Source of the DNA: a virus
Reading direction: 5' to 3' (one strand)
DNA: 54,406 bases
Virus record (IMG/VR): IMGVR_UViG_3300028592_000014
Location: 1-54,406 of that record
Shown one piece after another: positions 40,536 to 47,109 of this stretch (position 1 is its first letter; each line of letters opens with the position of its first letter). The notes under the pieces were generated by a model. The model did no database searches, was not told the DNA's origin, and saw only the letters and a list, made by a program, of their open reading frames with translations. Position numbers and translations under genes: made by a program.

Positions 40536-41113
40536 CCATGACTGACACATCAATAGAGGCGCTGCGAGAAGCGGCGATAGCACTGTACAAGCCGCCGTTC
40601 AGATTCGATAGCGGTTATATCTTCGACGCTGAAAATCAGATGGTGGCCGACCAACACGAAACCAGCATTTGCCGGGTGCGCGGGTGGGGCCGCATCGGTT
40701 ACATGGGAAACGCTGAGGCGCTACAGAACAAGGTAGGCGAGCTAATCGCGGAGGCATTGACGAATCTTTGGAATGCCGCCCCTGCTGTCAGTCAGCAAGA
40801 GCCAATCGGGTACATCACTGAGGACGATCTTGCAGACCTGAAGAAAAGCGGCGTTTCGACCATATACGAAAAAAAGCAGAAAAGAACGTTCGGATGCCAA
40901 TGGACGCATTACGGGCTTTATCTCGCCCCACTACAGGCAGCACAGCCGGGATATGTGATGGTGCCGGTTGAGCTAACTGACGAAATGATTGAGGCCGGCA
41001 TGGAGGCGGACTGCGCCGGTCGCCCCAGCGTGGACGATGACCGTCACGTGCGGTCGATCTGGACCGCCATGATCAAAGCCGCTCCCGGGCAAGTCGATGG
41101 GGGCAAGGGATGA
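40532..41113 (+). CDS. Ead-type accessory protein (193 aa)
   Basis: A 193-residue modular protein: SIEALREAAIALYKPPFRFD; linker PAVSQQEP; IGYITEDDLADLKKSGVSTI; and VPVELTDEMIEAGMEADCAG, modules commonly reshuffled in ead genes. ATG 40532 overlaps the upstream stop (ATGA). Unknown function. Confidence 0.7.
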   Translation: MTMTDTSIEALREAAIALYKPPFRFDSGYIFDAENQMVADQHETSICRVRGWGRIGYMGNAEALQNKVGELIAEALTNLWNAAPAVSQQEPIGYITEDDLADLKKSGVSTIYEKKQKRTFGCQWTHYGLYLAPLQAAQPGYVMVPVELTDEMIEAGMEADCAGRPSVDDDRHVRSIWTAMIKAAPGQVDGGKG

Positions 41114-41424
41114 AGCCGAAAATCTACTGCTTTTCAGATACGCCAGACGGCGGCGACGGGATTGCCATTGCAATGGCTGAGGATGGAACAATCCTTGGCT
41201 CTCACTTGTGCAGCCACGAAGGTTACGTGCCTCATGATCTAGGAGTAACCCCGGGCTCTCGACCAGATCGCCACGAGACCTATGCGGAGCACTATCCAGA
41301 CGGCTACGAAATGGAGTTTGTGCCAGCCGATGAAGTGGATTCGCACGACGGATTGAAGCTTGCATTCGAGCGCAACAAAGCCGCCGCACCCTCCCAATCA
41401 GATAGCGGGGGCAATCATGGATGA
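41110..41424 (+). CDS. Ead-type protein, full-length paralogue of the gene at 3-239
   Basis: A 104-residue protein (MKPKIYCFSDTPDGGDGIAI) followed by the region shared almost exactly with the window's first gene. The sequence has the form of phage proteins that start with a two-strand beta unit. Coupled by ATGA. Role unknown. Confidence 0.75.
   Translation: MKPKIYCFSDTPDGGDGIAIAMAEDGTILGSHLCSHEGYVPHDLGVTPGSRPDRHETYAEHYPDGYEMEFVPADEVDSHDGLKLAFERNKAAAPSQSDSGGNHG
41189..41419 (+). repeat. Copy B of the 230-bp duplication (copy A at 1-231)
   Basis: About 97 percent identical to the window start, counted by eye. Identity ends at the ATG of the next gene in both copies, after which the two loci carry unrelated sequence. 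Confidence 0.9.
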
Positions 41425-41761
41425 TCATGAAATGCTGATGTGGGCGGCAAAGGCAGTGGGATACGACACTTCACACCATTGGAATGTGTCGCGCATGGAC
41501 CTCGATCCGCCCATTATTGATCTTTGCATTCCCGGCGTATCGACTGCCTGGAATCCACTCATACACGAAGGTGAACGCTACCGTTTAGCGCGGGACTTGC
41601 GCATGAGTATCGATTTCGATGATTGCTACGTGTGTAAGAGGTTTCCTGACCATACCCTGATTCAAGAGTTCTGGGGCGGTGAATGCGGCGATGAGGCGCA
41701 TGCTGTTCTTCGCGTCGCCGCTGAAATCGGTCGCAGGATGGATAGCGGGAGCAAGGGATGA
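41417..41761 (+). CDS. Hypothetical accessory protein (114 aa)
   Basis: A 114-residue protein (MDDHEMLMWAAKAVGYDTSH; later CVCKRFP-like and HAVLRVAAEIGRRMDSG). It starts at the end of duplication copy B. Resembles small phage proteins of the DUF2591 type in pattern (AAKAxGY...WNPL.....A..L) but this is not certain. Confidence 0.65.
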   Translation: MDDHEMLMWAAKAVGYDTSHHWNVSRMDLDPPIIDLCIPGVSTAWNPLIHEGERYRLARDLRMSIDFDDCYVCKRFPDHTLIQEFWGGECGDEAHAVLRVAAEIGRRMDSGSKG

Positions 41762-41772
41762 CCAATAAGCCC

Positions 41773-41985
41773 CTATCTGGCCTTAGCCATATGATCCTCA
41801 TCGATTCGGCGAAGATCGGCCCTCGCCTCCTCTTCCGACGGGAATGCCTGATCGCTTGTCACAGGAATGGAAAAGAAGCCGTTGGTGTCTATCCACTTCA
41901 ATATCCAGCGCCAGCCATCCTTGCATTTGATGTAATCCTCAGTGTGCTTGAGGACCAAGGGAGCGCGAAAATTTTCAACAATCAT
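41773..41985 (-). CDS. Isolated minus-strand small protein
   Basis: A 70-residue protein (MIVENFRAPLVLKHTEDYIK; DGWRWILKWIDTNGFFSIPV). GGAG lies seven bases before the ATG. It is the only minus-strand gene in the accessory run and is divergent from the membrane HTH gene at 42040, with a 54-base gap that could hold opposed promoters. Unknown function; possibly a regulator of the integration genes. Confidence 0.65.
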   Translation of the reverse strand: MIVENFRAPLVLKHTEDYIKCKDGWRWILKWIDTNGFFSIPVTSDQAFPSEEEARADLRRIDEDHMAKAR

Positions 41986-42039
41986 TGTTTTTCTCCAAAA
42001 AGCAAAAATCATCGTAACACGACCGCAAGGGACAAATAA

Positions 42040-42390
42040 ATGAGCGCAGACACTTCGAAGATGGACGTCGGCATGCAGTGGATTCAGGCCAGACGGGCAG
42101 AAGGCTGGACCATGAGCCAAATTGCCGAAGAACTTGGTGTGCCATTGGGAGTGCTTAACCGATGCCGAATGCACGGCGAGACCCCCGACAGAATTCAAAA
42201 CATTGTGTACAAGATGAGAGAACGGCAAGCACAAGTTCCGCCAAAGACCAAGCAACGACATATCACGCTGGGCTGGATAAAGAGCAAAGCGGTTCGCACG
42301 GTCTCTGCCTTAGCAATTAAAGCTGCCATCGGCACCGTGATTACTTTTCTGATGGCCCATGTTTGGCAAAGGCTTGTCGGCGGAAAATAA
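42040..42390 (+). CDS. Helix-turn-helix protein with C-terminal membrane segment
   Basis: A 116-residue protein. Residues 20-45 (EGWTMSQIAEELGVPLGVLN) form a helix-turn-helix, and residues about 87-110 (TVSALAIKAAIGTVITFLMA) form a membrane segment, joined by a basic linker. AAGGGA lies upstream. Membrane-tethered DNA-binding proteins are rare in phages. It is directly upstream of the excisionase. Confidence 0.7.
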   Translation: MSADTSKMDVGMQWIQARRAEGWTMSQIAEELGVPLGVLNRCRMHGETPDRIQNIVYKMRERQAQVPPKTKQRHITLGWIKSKAVRTVSALAIKAAIGTVITFLMAHVWQRLVGGK

Positions 42391-42435
42391 TGAACAATGC
42401 TAACGACTCGAAGTAATGGAAGAGTAGGAGTGATG

Positions 42436-42780
42436 ATGCTAACCGCCGAACAAGCAGCGAAGGAACTGGGAATCAGCAAACGCATGATGTACGGACTCGC
42501 AGCGCCGCATGGCCCGGTTCCATGTGTTCGGTACGGTCCAAAGTGTGTTCGTTTCAGAGAGGAAGACGTCGAGGCATATAAAGAATCATGTCAACATACT
42601 ACGATAAGGATAGAAAGCGTTGGATCTTCGACTTTGACAAGGTCATTAAAGGACACCGGGTCAGAGCTACGAAGACTCTTCCAGAAGGCTGGAATCGAGC
42701 CAAAGCAGAAGCCTACGCAAAAGCCGAAACAGACCGCCTCTACGCCATTGCCACCGGCGCGGCTGAAGAACGTGTCCTGA
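42436..42780 (+). CDS. xis: Excisionase / AlpA-type directionality factor
   Basis: A 114-residue protein. The N-terminal part MLTAEQAAKELGISKRMMYG with VRYGPKCVRFREEDVEAYK is a winged helix-turn-helix of the excisionase/MerR kind. Start ATG 42436 has AGGAG five bases upstream. The frame continues 193 bases into the integrase gene, giving a basic proline-rich tail, so the functional part may be only the first 50 residues. Expected to steer the integrase towards excision. Confidence 0.75.
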   Translation: MLTAEQAAKELGISKRMMYGLAAPHGPVPCVRYGPKCVRFREEDVEAYKESCQHTTIRIESVGSSTLTRSLKDTGSELRRLFQKAGIEPKQKPTQKPKQTASTPLPPARLKNVS

Positions 42781-43637
42781 TCAGCACCGCTGTGGCGCTA
42801 TACATCAAGGAAGTTTGTCCGCGCCTAAAGAACGGGGACGGGGTTATTGCTGAATTGGCCCGCATCCATTGGGCATATGACGGCAGGTTCATGGATGAAC
42901 TGGCGGAAGTTGCGAAGGAGTACAAGGATGGTGCTGTGCGCGAATTGAAAGACGAAAATGGCAACATGAAGGCTGTCCCGCTTTCCCCGGCCAGCATCAG
43001 GAACAAGCTGTCTTACCTACGCGCCGCCTGCCGGTACGCCCAGAAGGAACACCGGCTCGCAAAAACTGCGGACCTAAATGTTTCCATGCCAATTGTCAAA
43101 AATGAGCGTCATCATTACGCCAGTCGGAAGGAAATGCTTCAGATTGCCCGGGCGATGACGAATCGCCGCGCACGCGCCGCACTTCGAGTCGCTTTCTACT
43201 CCGGGATGAGGCTGGGCGAGATTGTTGCAGTCAAGGTTGTTGACGATGCGTTTCTACTGGAAGACACGAAGAATGGGGAGCGACGGATGGTTCCGATCCA
43301 TCCTCGCATAAGGGTTTGCCTGCGATATTTCCCACTTGCAATTCCTAAGATCACCGTACAGCGCCAGTTCAGCAATAAATCGCGGGCGCTTGGGCTGGGG
43401 CATTATCATTTCCATGACATGCGCCATAGCGCGGCCAGTCACATGATTAATGGTGGCGTTGACCTGTACACTGTGGGGGGCGTTTTGGGGCATAAGGATT
43501 CGCGCAGTACAGCGCGTTACAGCCACCTTGCTATTGAATCGCTGGCGGCAGCCGTGGCAAAAATCGGAACGGCTGGCAAAAAATCCCCAGCACCAAAAGA
43601 AAAGGCCGCAGAAGAGCGGCCTTTGAAAGACATCTAA
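42588..43637 (+). CDS. int: Tyrosine-family integrase
   Basis: A 349-residue integrase. Arm-binding N-terminus (MSTYYDKDRKRWIFDFDKVI), core-binding region about 60-170, catalytic residues Arg208 (GMRLGE), Lys228 (DTKNGE), His276 and Arg279 (HDMRH), His302 (LGHKD) and Tyr311 (ARYSHL). The full set is intact. It ends 13 bases before a tRNA-Ser 3' fragment, its presumed attachment core. It overlaps the excisionase by 193 bases. Confidence 0.93.
   Translation: MSTYYDKDRKRWIFDFDKVIKGHRVRATKTLPEGWNRAKAEAYAKAETDRLYAIATGAAEERVLISTAVALYIKEVCPRLKNGDGVIAELARIHWAYDGRFMDELAEVAKEYKDGAVRELKDENGNMKAVPLSPASIRNKLSYLRAACRYAQKEHRLAKTADLNVSMPIVKNERHHYASRKEMLQIARAMTNRRARAALRVAFYSGMRLGEIVAVKVVDDAFLLEDTKNGERRMVPIHPRIRVCLRYFPLAIPKITVQRQFSNKSRALGLGHYHFHDMRHSAASHMINGGVDLYTVGGVLGHKDSRSTARYSHLAIESLAAAVAKIGTAGKKSPAPKEKAAEERPLKDI
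43574..43595 (+). repeat. 22-bp direct repeat, left copy (inside the integrase 3' end)
   Basis: An exact 22-base match to 43806-43827, starting TGGCAAAAAATCC and ending CAGCACCA. The two copies flank the tRNA fragment and are candidate integrase arm sites, or marks of recombination between two integrase ends. Confidence 0.85.
43591..43624 (-). terminator. Terminator facing the tRNA fragment
   Basis: Perfect nine-base stem AAAGGCCGC/GCGGCCTTT at 43601-43624 with a six-base loop. On the minus strand it is followed by TTTTCTTTT. It lies 27 bases beyond the tRNA 3' end, so the phage appears to bring a terminator for the tRNA gene it rebuilds on integration. It lies within the end of the integrase coding region. 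Confidence 0.65.
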
Positions 43638-43650
43638 GTGCTTGTATACT

Positions 43651-43711
43651 TGGCGGAAAGGGAGGGATTCGAACCCTCGATACGCATAAACGTATACTGG
43701 ATTTCGAGTCC
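43651..43711 (-). other. Attachment core: 3' part of a tRNA-Ser(CGA) gene
   Basis: On the minus strand the sequence gives the anticodon loop with CGA (43704-43706), the 3' anticodon strand, a long variable arm (GTATACGTTTATGCGTAT), the T arm with GGTTCGAATCC, and the acceptor end finishing CCGCCA at 43651. The D arm and the 5' acceptor strand are absent, so this is not a working tRNA. It is what a phage attP or a junction between two prophages carries. Confidence 0.85.
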
Positions 43712-43942
43712 GATTCGCTCCCGACGCATAGCCCGCAAACCCGCATGGATAAAGGACTACTGGTTGCGCATACAGTGCATGCAATTACCCAAAAAACGTA
43801 TCGCGTGGCAAAAAATCCCCAGCACCATATCGAGCAATTTTATAGATAAGAGTAATGATATAAAACATGCAAAACAAATCGCCACGCCCTTCTGCGCGGG
43901 TGGCAATCACTTAGCTGTTTTGATCCATGAAAAGGGAGTGTT
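43712..43942. other. Gene-free attachment arm between the prophages
   Basis: About 230 AT-rich bases without a supported gene, holding the second 22-bp repeat and an inverted repeat around 43882-43904 (GCCA..CCC paired with GGGTGGC). Together with the 3' end of int it makes a plus-strand gene-free gap of just over 300 bases. It looks like the P' arm of an integrase site. Confidence 0.5.
43806..43827 (+). repeat. 22-bp direct repeat, right copy
   Basis: Exact copy of 43574-43595, on the other side of the tRNA core, 232 bases away. Candidate arm site. Confidence 0.85.
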
Positions 43943-44251
43943 ATGGAAACTGAAAACAACGCACCGCTTCCAGCATACGAAGCCAAGTTCCAGCGCGAAA
44001 TCACAGAACTTGTCATGCGCCACATTGACCGCATGGAGGACGTGTGCGAACAGGATACAGCTGATCGAATCATCGAAAGCTTCACGCGTCAATTCCACCC
44101 AATCTTCCAGGCTTACTTGGATGAGAAATTTCCCGAACGCCAGCAAGTCAGCCACACGCAAAGCCCAGAAAGACCATTCGAGCCACGGAGGATAAGATCA
44201 CGCAGACGAAGCAACCCAATTCCGCCTAACGGCGCTATCGGTATGGATTGA
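43943..44251 (+). CDS. Hypothetical first gene of prophage 2 (102 aa)
   Basis: A 102-residue helical protein (KFQREITELVMRHIDRMEDV) with a basic proline-rich tail (RRIRSRRRSNPIPPNG). AAGGGAG precedes the ATG. It lies next to the attachment site. Function unknown. Confidence 0.7.
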   Translation: METENNAPLPAYEAKFQREITELVMRHIDRMEDVCEQDTADRIIESFTRQFHPIFQAYLDEKFPERQQVSHTQSPERPFEPRRIRSRRRSNPIPPNGAIGMD

Positions 44252-44263
44252 AGAAAGAATTGT

Positions 44264-44476
44264 ATGAACACACAAGACGAAATCAATGCTCATTGCATCA
44301 GGACCGAACCATACAAAGGCTACAAATCGACATGGTGCGGCGATGGGGCGATTATTTTCCGCGGGCCAAACGGAGACGAAATATCCGGTCATTCTGGCCT
44401 TCGAACCGGCTGGCTTGAGCCCGCGTGGCTTTCAGCCAAAGCGAAAATTGATGCCGCCCAATCCGCCAATACCTGA
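44264..44476 (+). CDS. Small accessory protein (70 aa)
   Basis: A 70-residue protein (MNTQDEINAHCIRTEPYKGY; GWLEPAWLSAKAKIDAA). Mixed beta/alpha; no known motif. Same direction and tight spacing as its neighbours. Confidence 0.65.
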   Translation: MNTQDEINAHCIRTEPYKGYKSTWCGDGAIIFRGPNGDEISGHSGLRTGWLEPAWLSAKAKIDAAQSANT

Positions 44477-44485
44477 AAGGAAGAG

Positions 44486-44743
44486 ATGAACAAGCCTATC
44501 CCAATAAAGGAAGCCATGGAACAGTATCCAGAGGTACGCGAAATGATGGATAAGCTGGATCGCGGGGAAATCAACCTGTGCGCCTGCATGGGGCCGATGT
44601 ACGGTGAGCCGCATTGTTATTGCTCGATGGTCCGGCTTGGCTTGCCACTGTCGCCGGAAAGGGAAAAGGCCAATGCTGAGGCAAACGAGCGCCTGAAGGC
44701 ACTGTTCGAGCCGGGCGGCCCGTTCTGGAAAGAGTCGGGATGA
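44486..44743 (+). CDS. Small Cys-rich accessory protein (85 aa)
   Basis: An 85-residue protein with a cysteine cluster (INLCACMGPMYGEPHCYCSM) that could bind metal, between helical ends (PIKEAMEQYPEVREMMDKLD; EREKANAEANERLKALF). Coupled to the next gene by ATGA. Confidence 0.7.
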   Translation: MNKPIPIKEAMEQYPEVREMMDKLDRGEINLCACMGPMYGEPHCYCSMVRLGLPLSPEREKANAEANERLKALFEPGGPFWKESG

Positions 44744-44964
44744 ACACCGCCGACGTATCCACCTACCTATCGTCCCTATCGGATGACGATCTGATAGATG
44801 CGGTACATGTGGCTGAAATCGATCTTGTCCGCGCCGGAGTCGATGAGCCGAATTCGGAATGGCATGGGGCTTGTTTCACTGGCTATCTACTATATAGCAT
44901 GGAGCTTCAAAGACGCGGAATACACACTGTTTGCATGAGGGATGGGCATGGACAAGTGCATTGA
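44740..44964 (+). CDS. Small accessory protein (74 aa)
   Basis: A 74-residue protein, MNTADVSTYLSSLSDDDLID then a helical middle with HGACFTGYLLYSMELQRRG. Overlaps the next gene by about 17 bases. No family recognised. Confidence 0.65.
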   Translation: MNTADVSTYLSSLSDDDLIDAVHVAEIDLVRAGVDEPNSEWHGACFTGYLLYSMELQRRGIHTVCMRDGHGQVH

Positions 44965-45187
44965 AACTAGCAGGCTAGACCAGCCACCACCCGCTCCAAA
45001 CGATAAGCCTGCCGTATGGGACTTGGTAATGGAAGACATGCGAGAGCGCGATCAAGTTGGGCGGGCTAGATATGGAACGCCGCTTCAACCGCATAACGGG
45101 CGCGATGCTCTGGTTGATGCATACCAAGAGGTGCTTGATACGGCGGTATATCTGCGACAAGCTATTTTTGAACGGGATGGGAGGTAG
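44948..45187 (+). CDS. Small MazG-like or DUF-type phage protein (79 aa)
   Basis: A 79-residue protein with VWDLVMEDMRERDQVGRARY and GRDALVDAYQEVLDTAVYLR, a pattern widespread in phages and recalling the helical core of NTP pyrophosphohydrolases, although the full metal motif is not seen. ATG 44948 has GAGGG about six bases upstream. Confidence 0.65.
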   Translation: MDKCIETSRLDQPPPAPNDKPAVWDLVMEDMRERDQVGRARYGTPLQPHNGRDALVDAYQEVLDTAVYLRQAIFERDGR

Positions 45188-45189
45188 TT

Positions 45190-45510
45190 ATGGATAAGTG
45201 CATGGAAGCGTTCGAGGTGTGGGTGCAAAACACCATTCATCCAGAGGGTGGATATAGGCTGGACAAGATAGCATCTGGCACATACATCGATCCCGAAACA
45301 AGATGCGCCTATCGAGGCTTTCGGGCAGGACGTGCCGCAGCACTGGAAGAGGCGGCAAAGGCGTGCGATGAAATGCAGGAGCACTATTCTGCATATAGGG
45401 ACACGGCGCTTTTAAATGGCGATATTGCTCTGAGCAACGCGGCATCCGGCGAACCTCGCGCAGCCGAGTTCATCGCCACCACCCTCCGCCAACTAAAGGA
45501 CCAGCAATGA
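45190..45510 (+). CDS. Ead-type accessory protein (106 aa)
   Basis: A 106-residue protein: FEVWVQNTIHPEGGYRLDKI, then CAYRGFRAGRAAALEEAAKA, a module frequent in ead genes (x-Y-x-G-F-x-A-G-x-A-A-A). GGGAGG lies upstream. Unknown function. Confidence 0.7.
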   Translation: MDKCMEAFEVWVQNTIHPEGGYRLDKIASGTYIDPETRCAYRGFRAGRAAALEEAAKACDEMQEHYSAYRDTALLNGDIALSNAASGEPRAAEFIATTLRQLKDQQ

Positions 45511-45935
45511 ATCAGATGCAGCAGGCCTTCAGGAAAGTGAACGTGAAGCAGCGCCTTGAATGCCCATATTGCCGACGCAATGCCGCTCAAGTGACAGGCA
45601 AGGAAATTTATCCGCATCGGCCTGATCTGTATGCAAAAACGTTTTACCAGTGCAAACCATGCGACGCATATGTTGGATGCCATCCGAACACGACAAATCC
45701 TCTAGGAAGGCTGGCAAATGCCGAACTACGCACAGCGAAAAAACTAGCACACGCTGTCTTCGATCCGATCTGGAGGGGCGGTCACAAGAAGCGCGGATCG
45801 GCATACGCATGGCTGAGTGATCAACTTGGCATCGACAAGAAAGACTGCCATATCGGAATGTTCGATGTTGATATGTGTAAAAGAGTTGTTGGAGTGTGTT
45901 TGCAGTTTTCCCCGATGCTTAAAGATAGGGAATGA
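45507..45935 (+). CDS. DUF3268-type zinc-finger protein
   Basis: A 142-residue protein. CPYC (about residues 19-22) and the pair CKPCDAYVGCHPNTTNPLG form the zinc part, followed by RLANAELRTAKKLAHAVFDP and SAYAWLSDQLGI, all matching the DUF3268 family. It is common in phage accessory regions. Coupled by ATGA. Confidence 0.8.
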   Translation: MNQMQQAFRKVNVKQRLECPYCRRNAAQVTGKEIYPHRPDLYAKTFYQCKPCDAYVGCHPNTTNPLGRLANAELRTAKKLAHAVFDPIWRGGHKKRGSAYAWLSDQLGIDKKDCHIGMFDVDMCKRVVGVCLQFSPMLKDRE

Positions 45936-45940
45936 TATTT

Positions 45941-46195
45941 ATGAGTGCAACGATAACACCATGCCCATTCTGCGGCGGAAGTGAGCTTGTTTCCGGCGTC
46001 ACGCTAACTTACTGCGGAGATGGGGAAGGCGGCGGCAAACGATATTCACAGCCATCATGCAAATCGTGCGGCGCTGTTGGCCCCCATGCCTATTTTGACG
46101 GGGATGAAATTGATGAAGATGATGCCGAGCGAATTGCTATCGATGCTTGGAACAATCGCTCCGCAGCCGCTATTGGAAGGAGCAAGGAAGAATGA
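45941..46195 (+). CDS. Lar-like restriction alleviation protein (putative)
   Basis: An 84-residue protein: CPFCGGSEL near the start, CKSCGAVGPHAYF in the middle and ERIAIDAWNNRSA at the end. This is the pattern of Lar-type proteins (CPFCG ... C..CG ... A..AWN.R). Lar proteins modify type I restriction in favour of unmodified DNA; many relatives are untested. ATG 45941 is taken over 45932 by spacing to GGGA. Confidence 0.75.
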   Translation: MSATITPCPFCGGSELVSGVTLTYCGDGEGGGKRYSQPSCKSCGAVGPHAYFDGDEIDEDDAERIAIDAWNNRSAAAIGRSKEE

Positions 46196-46512
46196 TTGAT
46201 TGCAAACTTACAGACGCCGAGATAAACCACCTTCGCAGGCTCCTTGCTTATGTGCGTTGCGACATAGGGCAAAGTCCAGAGGAAATGAAAGAAACCATCC
46301 GATCCATTGCGCCAGCCGTAGAGAACGCCTCAGATGAAGGTAAGGAGCGTCTCGTGGCTGCGTACAAGAAGGCGGAATCGGTTCCCAAGTACGTCCGCGC
46401 TGCGGTCAAGGCGCTGGAGAAAACCATCGTTCGCCACCATGGGGAAATTGTCGATGCCGATGCAAACCGCGTTGTACAAGAGATTCCTTACCAAGCCACG
46501 GAGAAACCATGA
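46192..46512 (+). CDS. Hypothetical accessory protein (106 aa)
   Basis: A 106-residue helical protein (LTDAEINHLRRLLAYVRCDI; YVRAAVKALEKTIVRHHGEI). ATGA overlap upstream and downstream. No family recognised. Confidence 0.7.
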   Translation: MIDCKLTDAEINHLRRLLAYVRCDIGQSPEEMKETIRSIAPAVENASDEGKERLVAAYKKAESVPKYVRAAVKALEKTIVRHHGEIVDADANRVVQEIPYQATEKP

Positions 46513-46850
46513 ACCTCGACCTTGAAGATCTGAAGAGGAAGGCGGAAGCGGCAACGCCGGGCGAGCGGGAATACGGCGTCCGCAATGATGGATCGATATG
46601 GCTTTCCATCGGCTCCCCGCTGAAAGGGCCGCACTATCAGGGTGACATTGTAGCGACCGCTGCTGACGCTGACTTGATATGCGCCGCCTCCCCCTCCGTC
46701 GTCCTCGAACTGATCGCCAAAATCGAACGACTGCAAGTCCGCGTTGAAGAAAGCTATCAGGCAAAGAAAGAATGGCAATCCCGCGCCAATGACATGTTCG
46801 GAGAAATTAAGCAGTTACACGCCCGTATTGCTGAATTGGAGAAGGAATGA
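46509..46850 (+). CDS. Ead/Ea22-type protein (113 aa)
   Basis: A 113-residue protein beginning LEDLKRKAEAATPGEREYGV and then ADADLICAASPSVVLELIAK, the classic Ea22/ead module (xxKAATPGxW...A.A.P..VL.LI). A coiled-coil tail follows (QLHARIAELEKE). Coupled to both neighbours. Confidence 0.75.
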   Translation: MNLDLEDLKRKAEAATPGEREYGVRNDGSIWLSIGSPLKGPHYQGDIVATAADADLICAASPSVVLELIAKIERLQVRVEESYQAKKEWQSRANDMFGEIKQLHARIAELEKE

Positions 46851-47017
46851 GCAAAGACCTTATTGAGCGCCTGAGTGCTGCAGCCATCCATTCTGAAATG
46901 GGACGCAAGCCCGATCCAACATCAATCTTCCGTATGGCAGTCGCCCGCATATCCGAGTTGGAGCAGGAGAATGCGGAGTTGAAAGCGAATTCCACCCGCC
47001 CTGATTCCAATACGTAG
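46847..47017 (+). CDS. Small coiled-coil accessory protein (56 aa)
   Basis: A 56-residue protein (MSKDLIERLSAAAIHSEMGR; RISELEQENAELKANS). ATGA overlap with the previous stop. It ends the accessory run of prophage 2. Confidence 0.65.
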   Translation: MSKDLIERLSAAAIHSEMGRKPDPTSIFRMAVARISELEQENAELKANSTRPDSNT

Positions 47018-47070
47018 CAGCAGATATTTTGATGGAAATTGCGTGTACACTTGGCAAGTTAACAATTACG

Positions 47071-47109
47071 TACTATTACTTACCAACAATTTCCTACTAT
47101 CACTTACCA
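47071..47109 (+). repeat. Tandem 15-bp repeat before the ATP-grasp gene
   Basis: TACTATTACTTACCA (47071-47085) and TACTATCACTTACCA (47095-47109) lie 24 bases apart in an AT-rich leader. The second copy touches the ATG. They may be regulatory sites. No clear sigma70 promoter was found here. Confidence 0.6.

Larger units (their letters stand above)
1..43711. mobile_element. Prophage 1, podovirus-like temperate phage (left end outside window)
   Basis: A continuous phage genome with terminase, portal, capsid, scaffold, tail, lysis, replication, immunity, recombination and integration genes. Late and early-replication genes run leftwards. cI, recombination, accessory and integration genes run rightwards. 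The right boundary is the tRNA-Ser 3' fragment just beyond the tyrosine integrase. The left boundary is not seen: the window opens inside an ead-type gene. Virion genes (P22-type portal, gp10-like tail factor, three injection-type proteins, no tape measure) indicate a short-tailed phage. Whether it is an integrated prophage or an assembly of free phage DNA cannot be told from sequence alone. Confidence 0.85.

Noticed and set aside
1-41419. Terminal repeats of a linear or circular assembly
   Set aside because: The two 230-base copies differ at several sites and lie in separate genes, so they are homologues, not the ends of one molecule.
43651-43740. A complete tRNA-Ser gene
   Set aside because: The D arm and 5' acceptor strand cannot be found beyond 43711; only the 3' part fits the cloverleaf.
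43638-44195. A 185-residue plus-strand frame across the attachment site
   Set aside because: It passes through the tRNA fragment and the arm, has no ribosome site and its peptide shows no domain.
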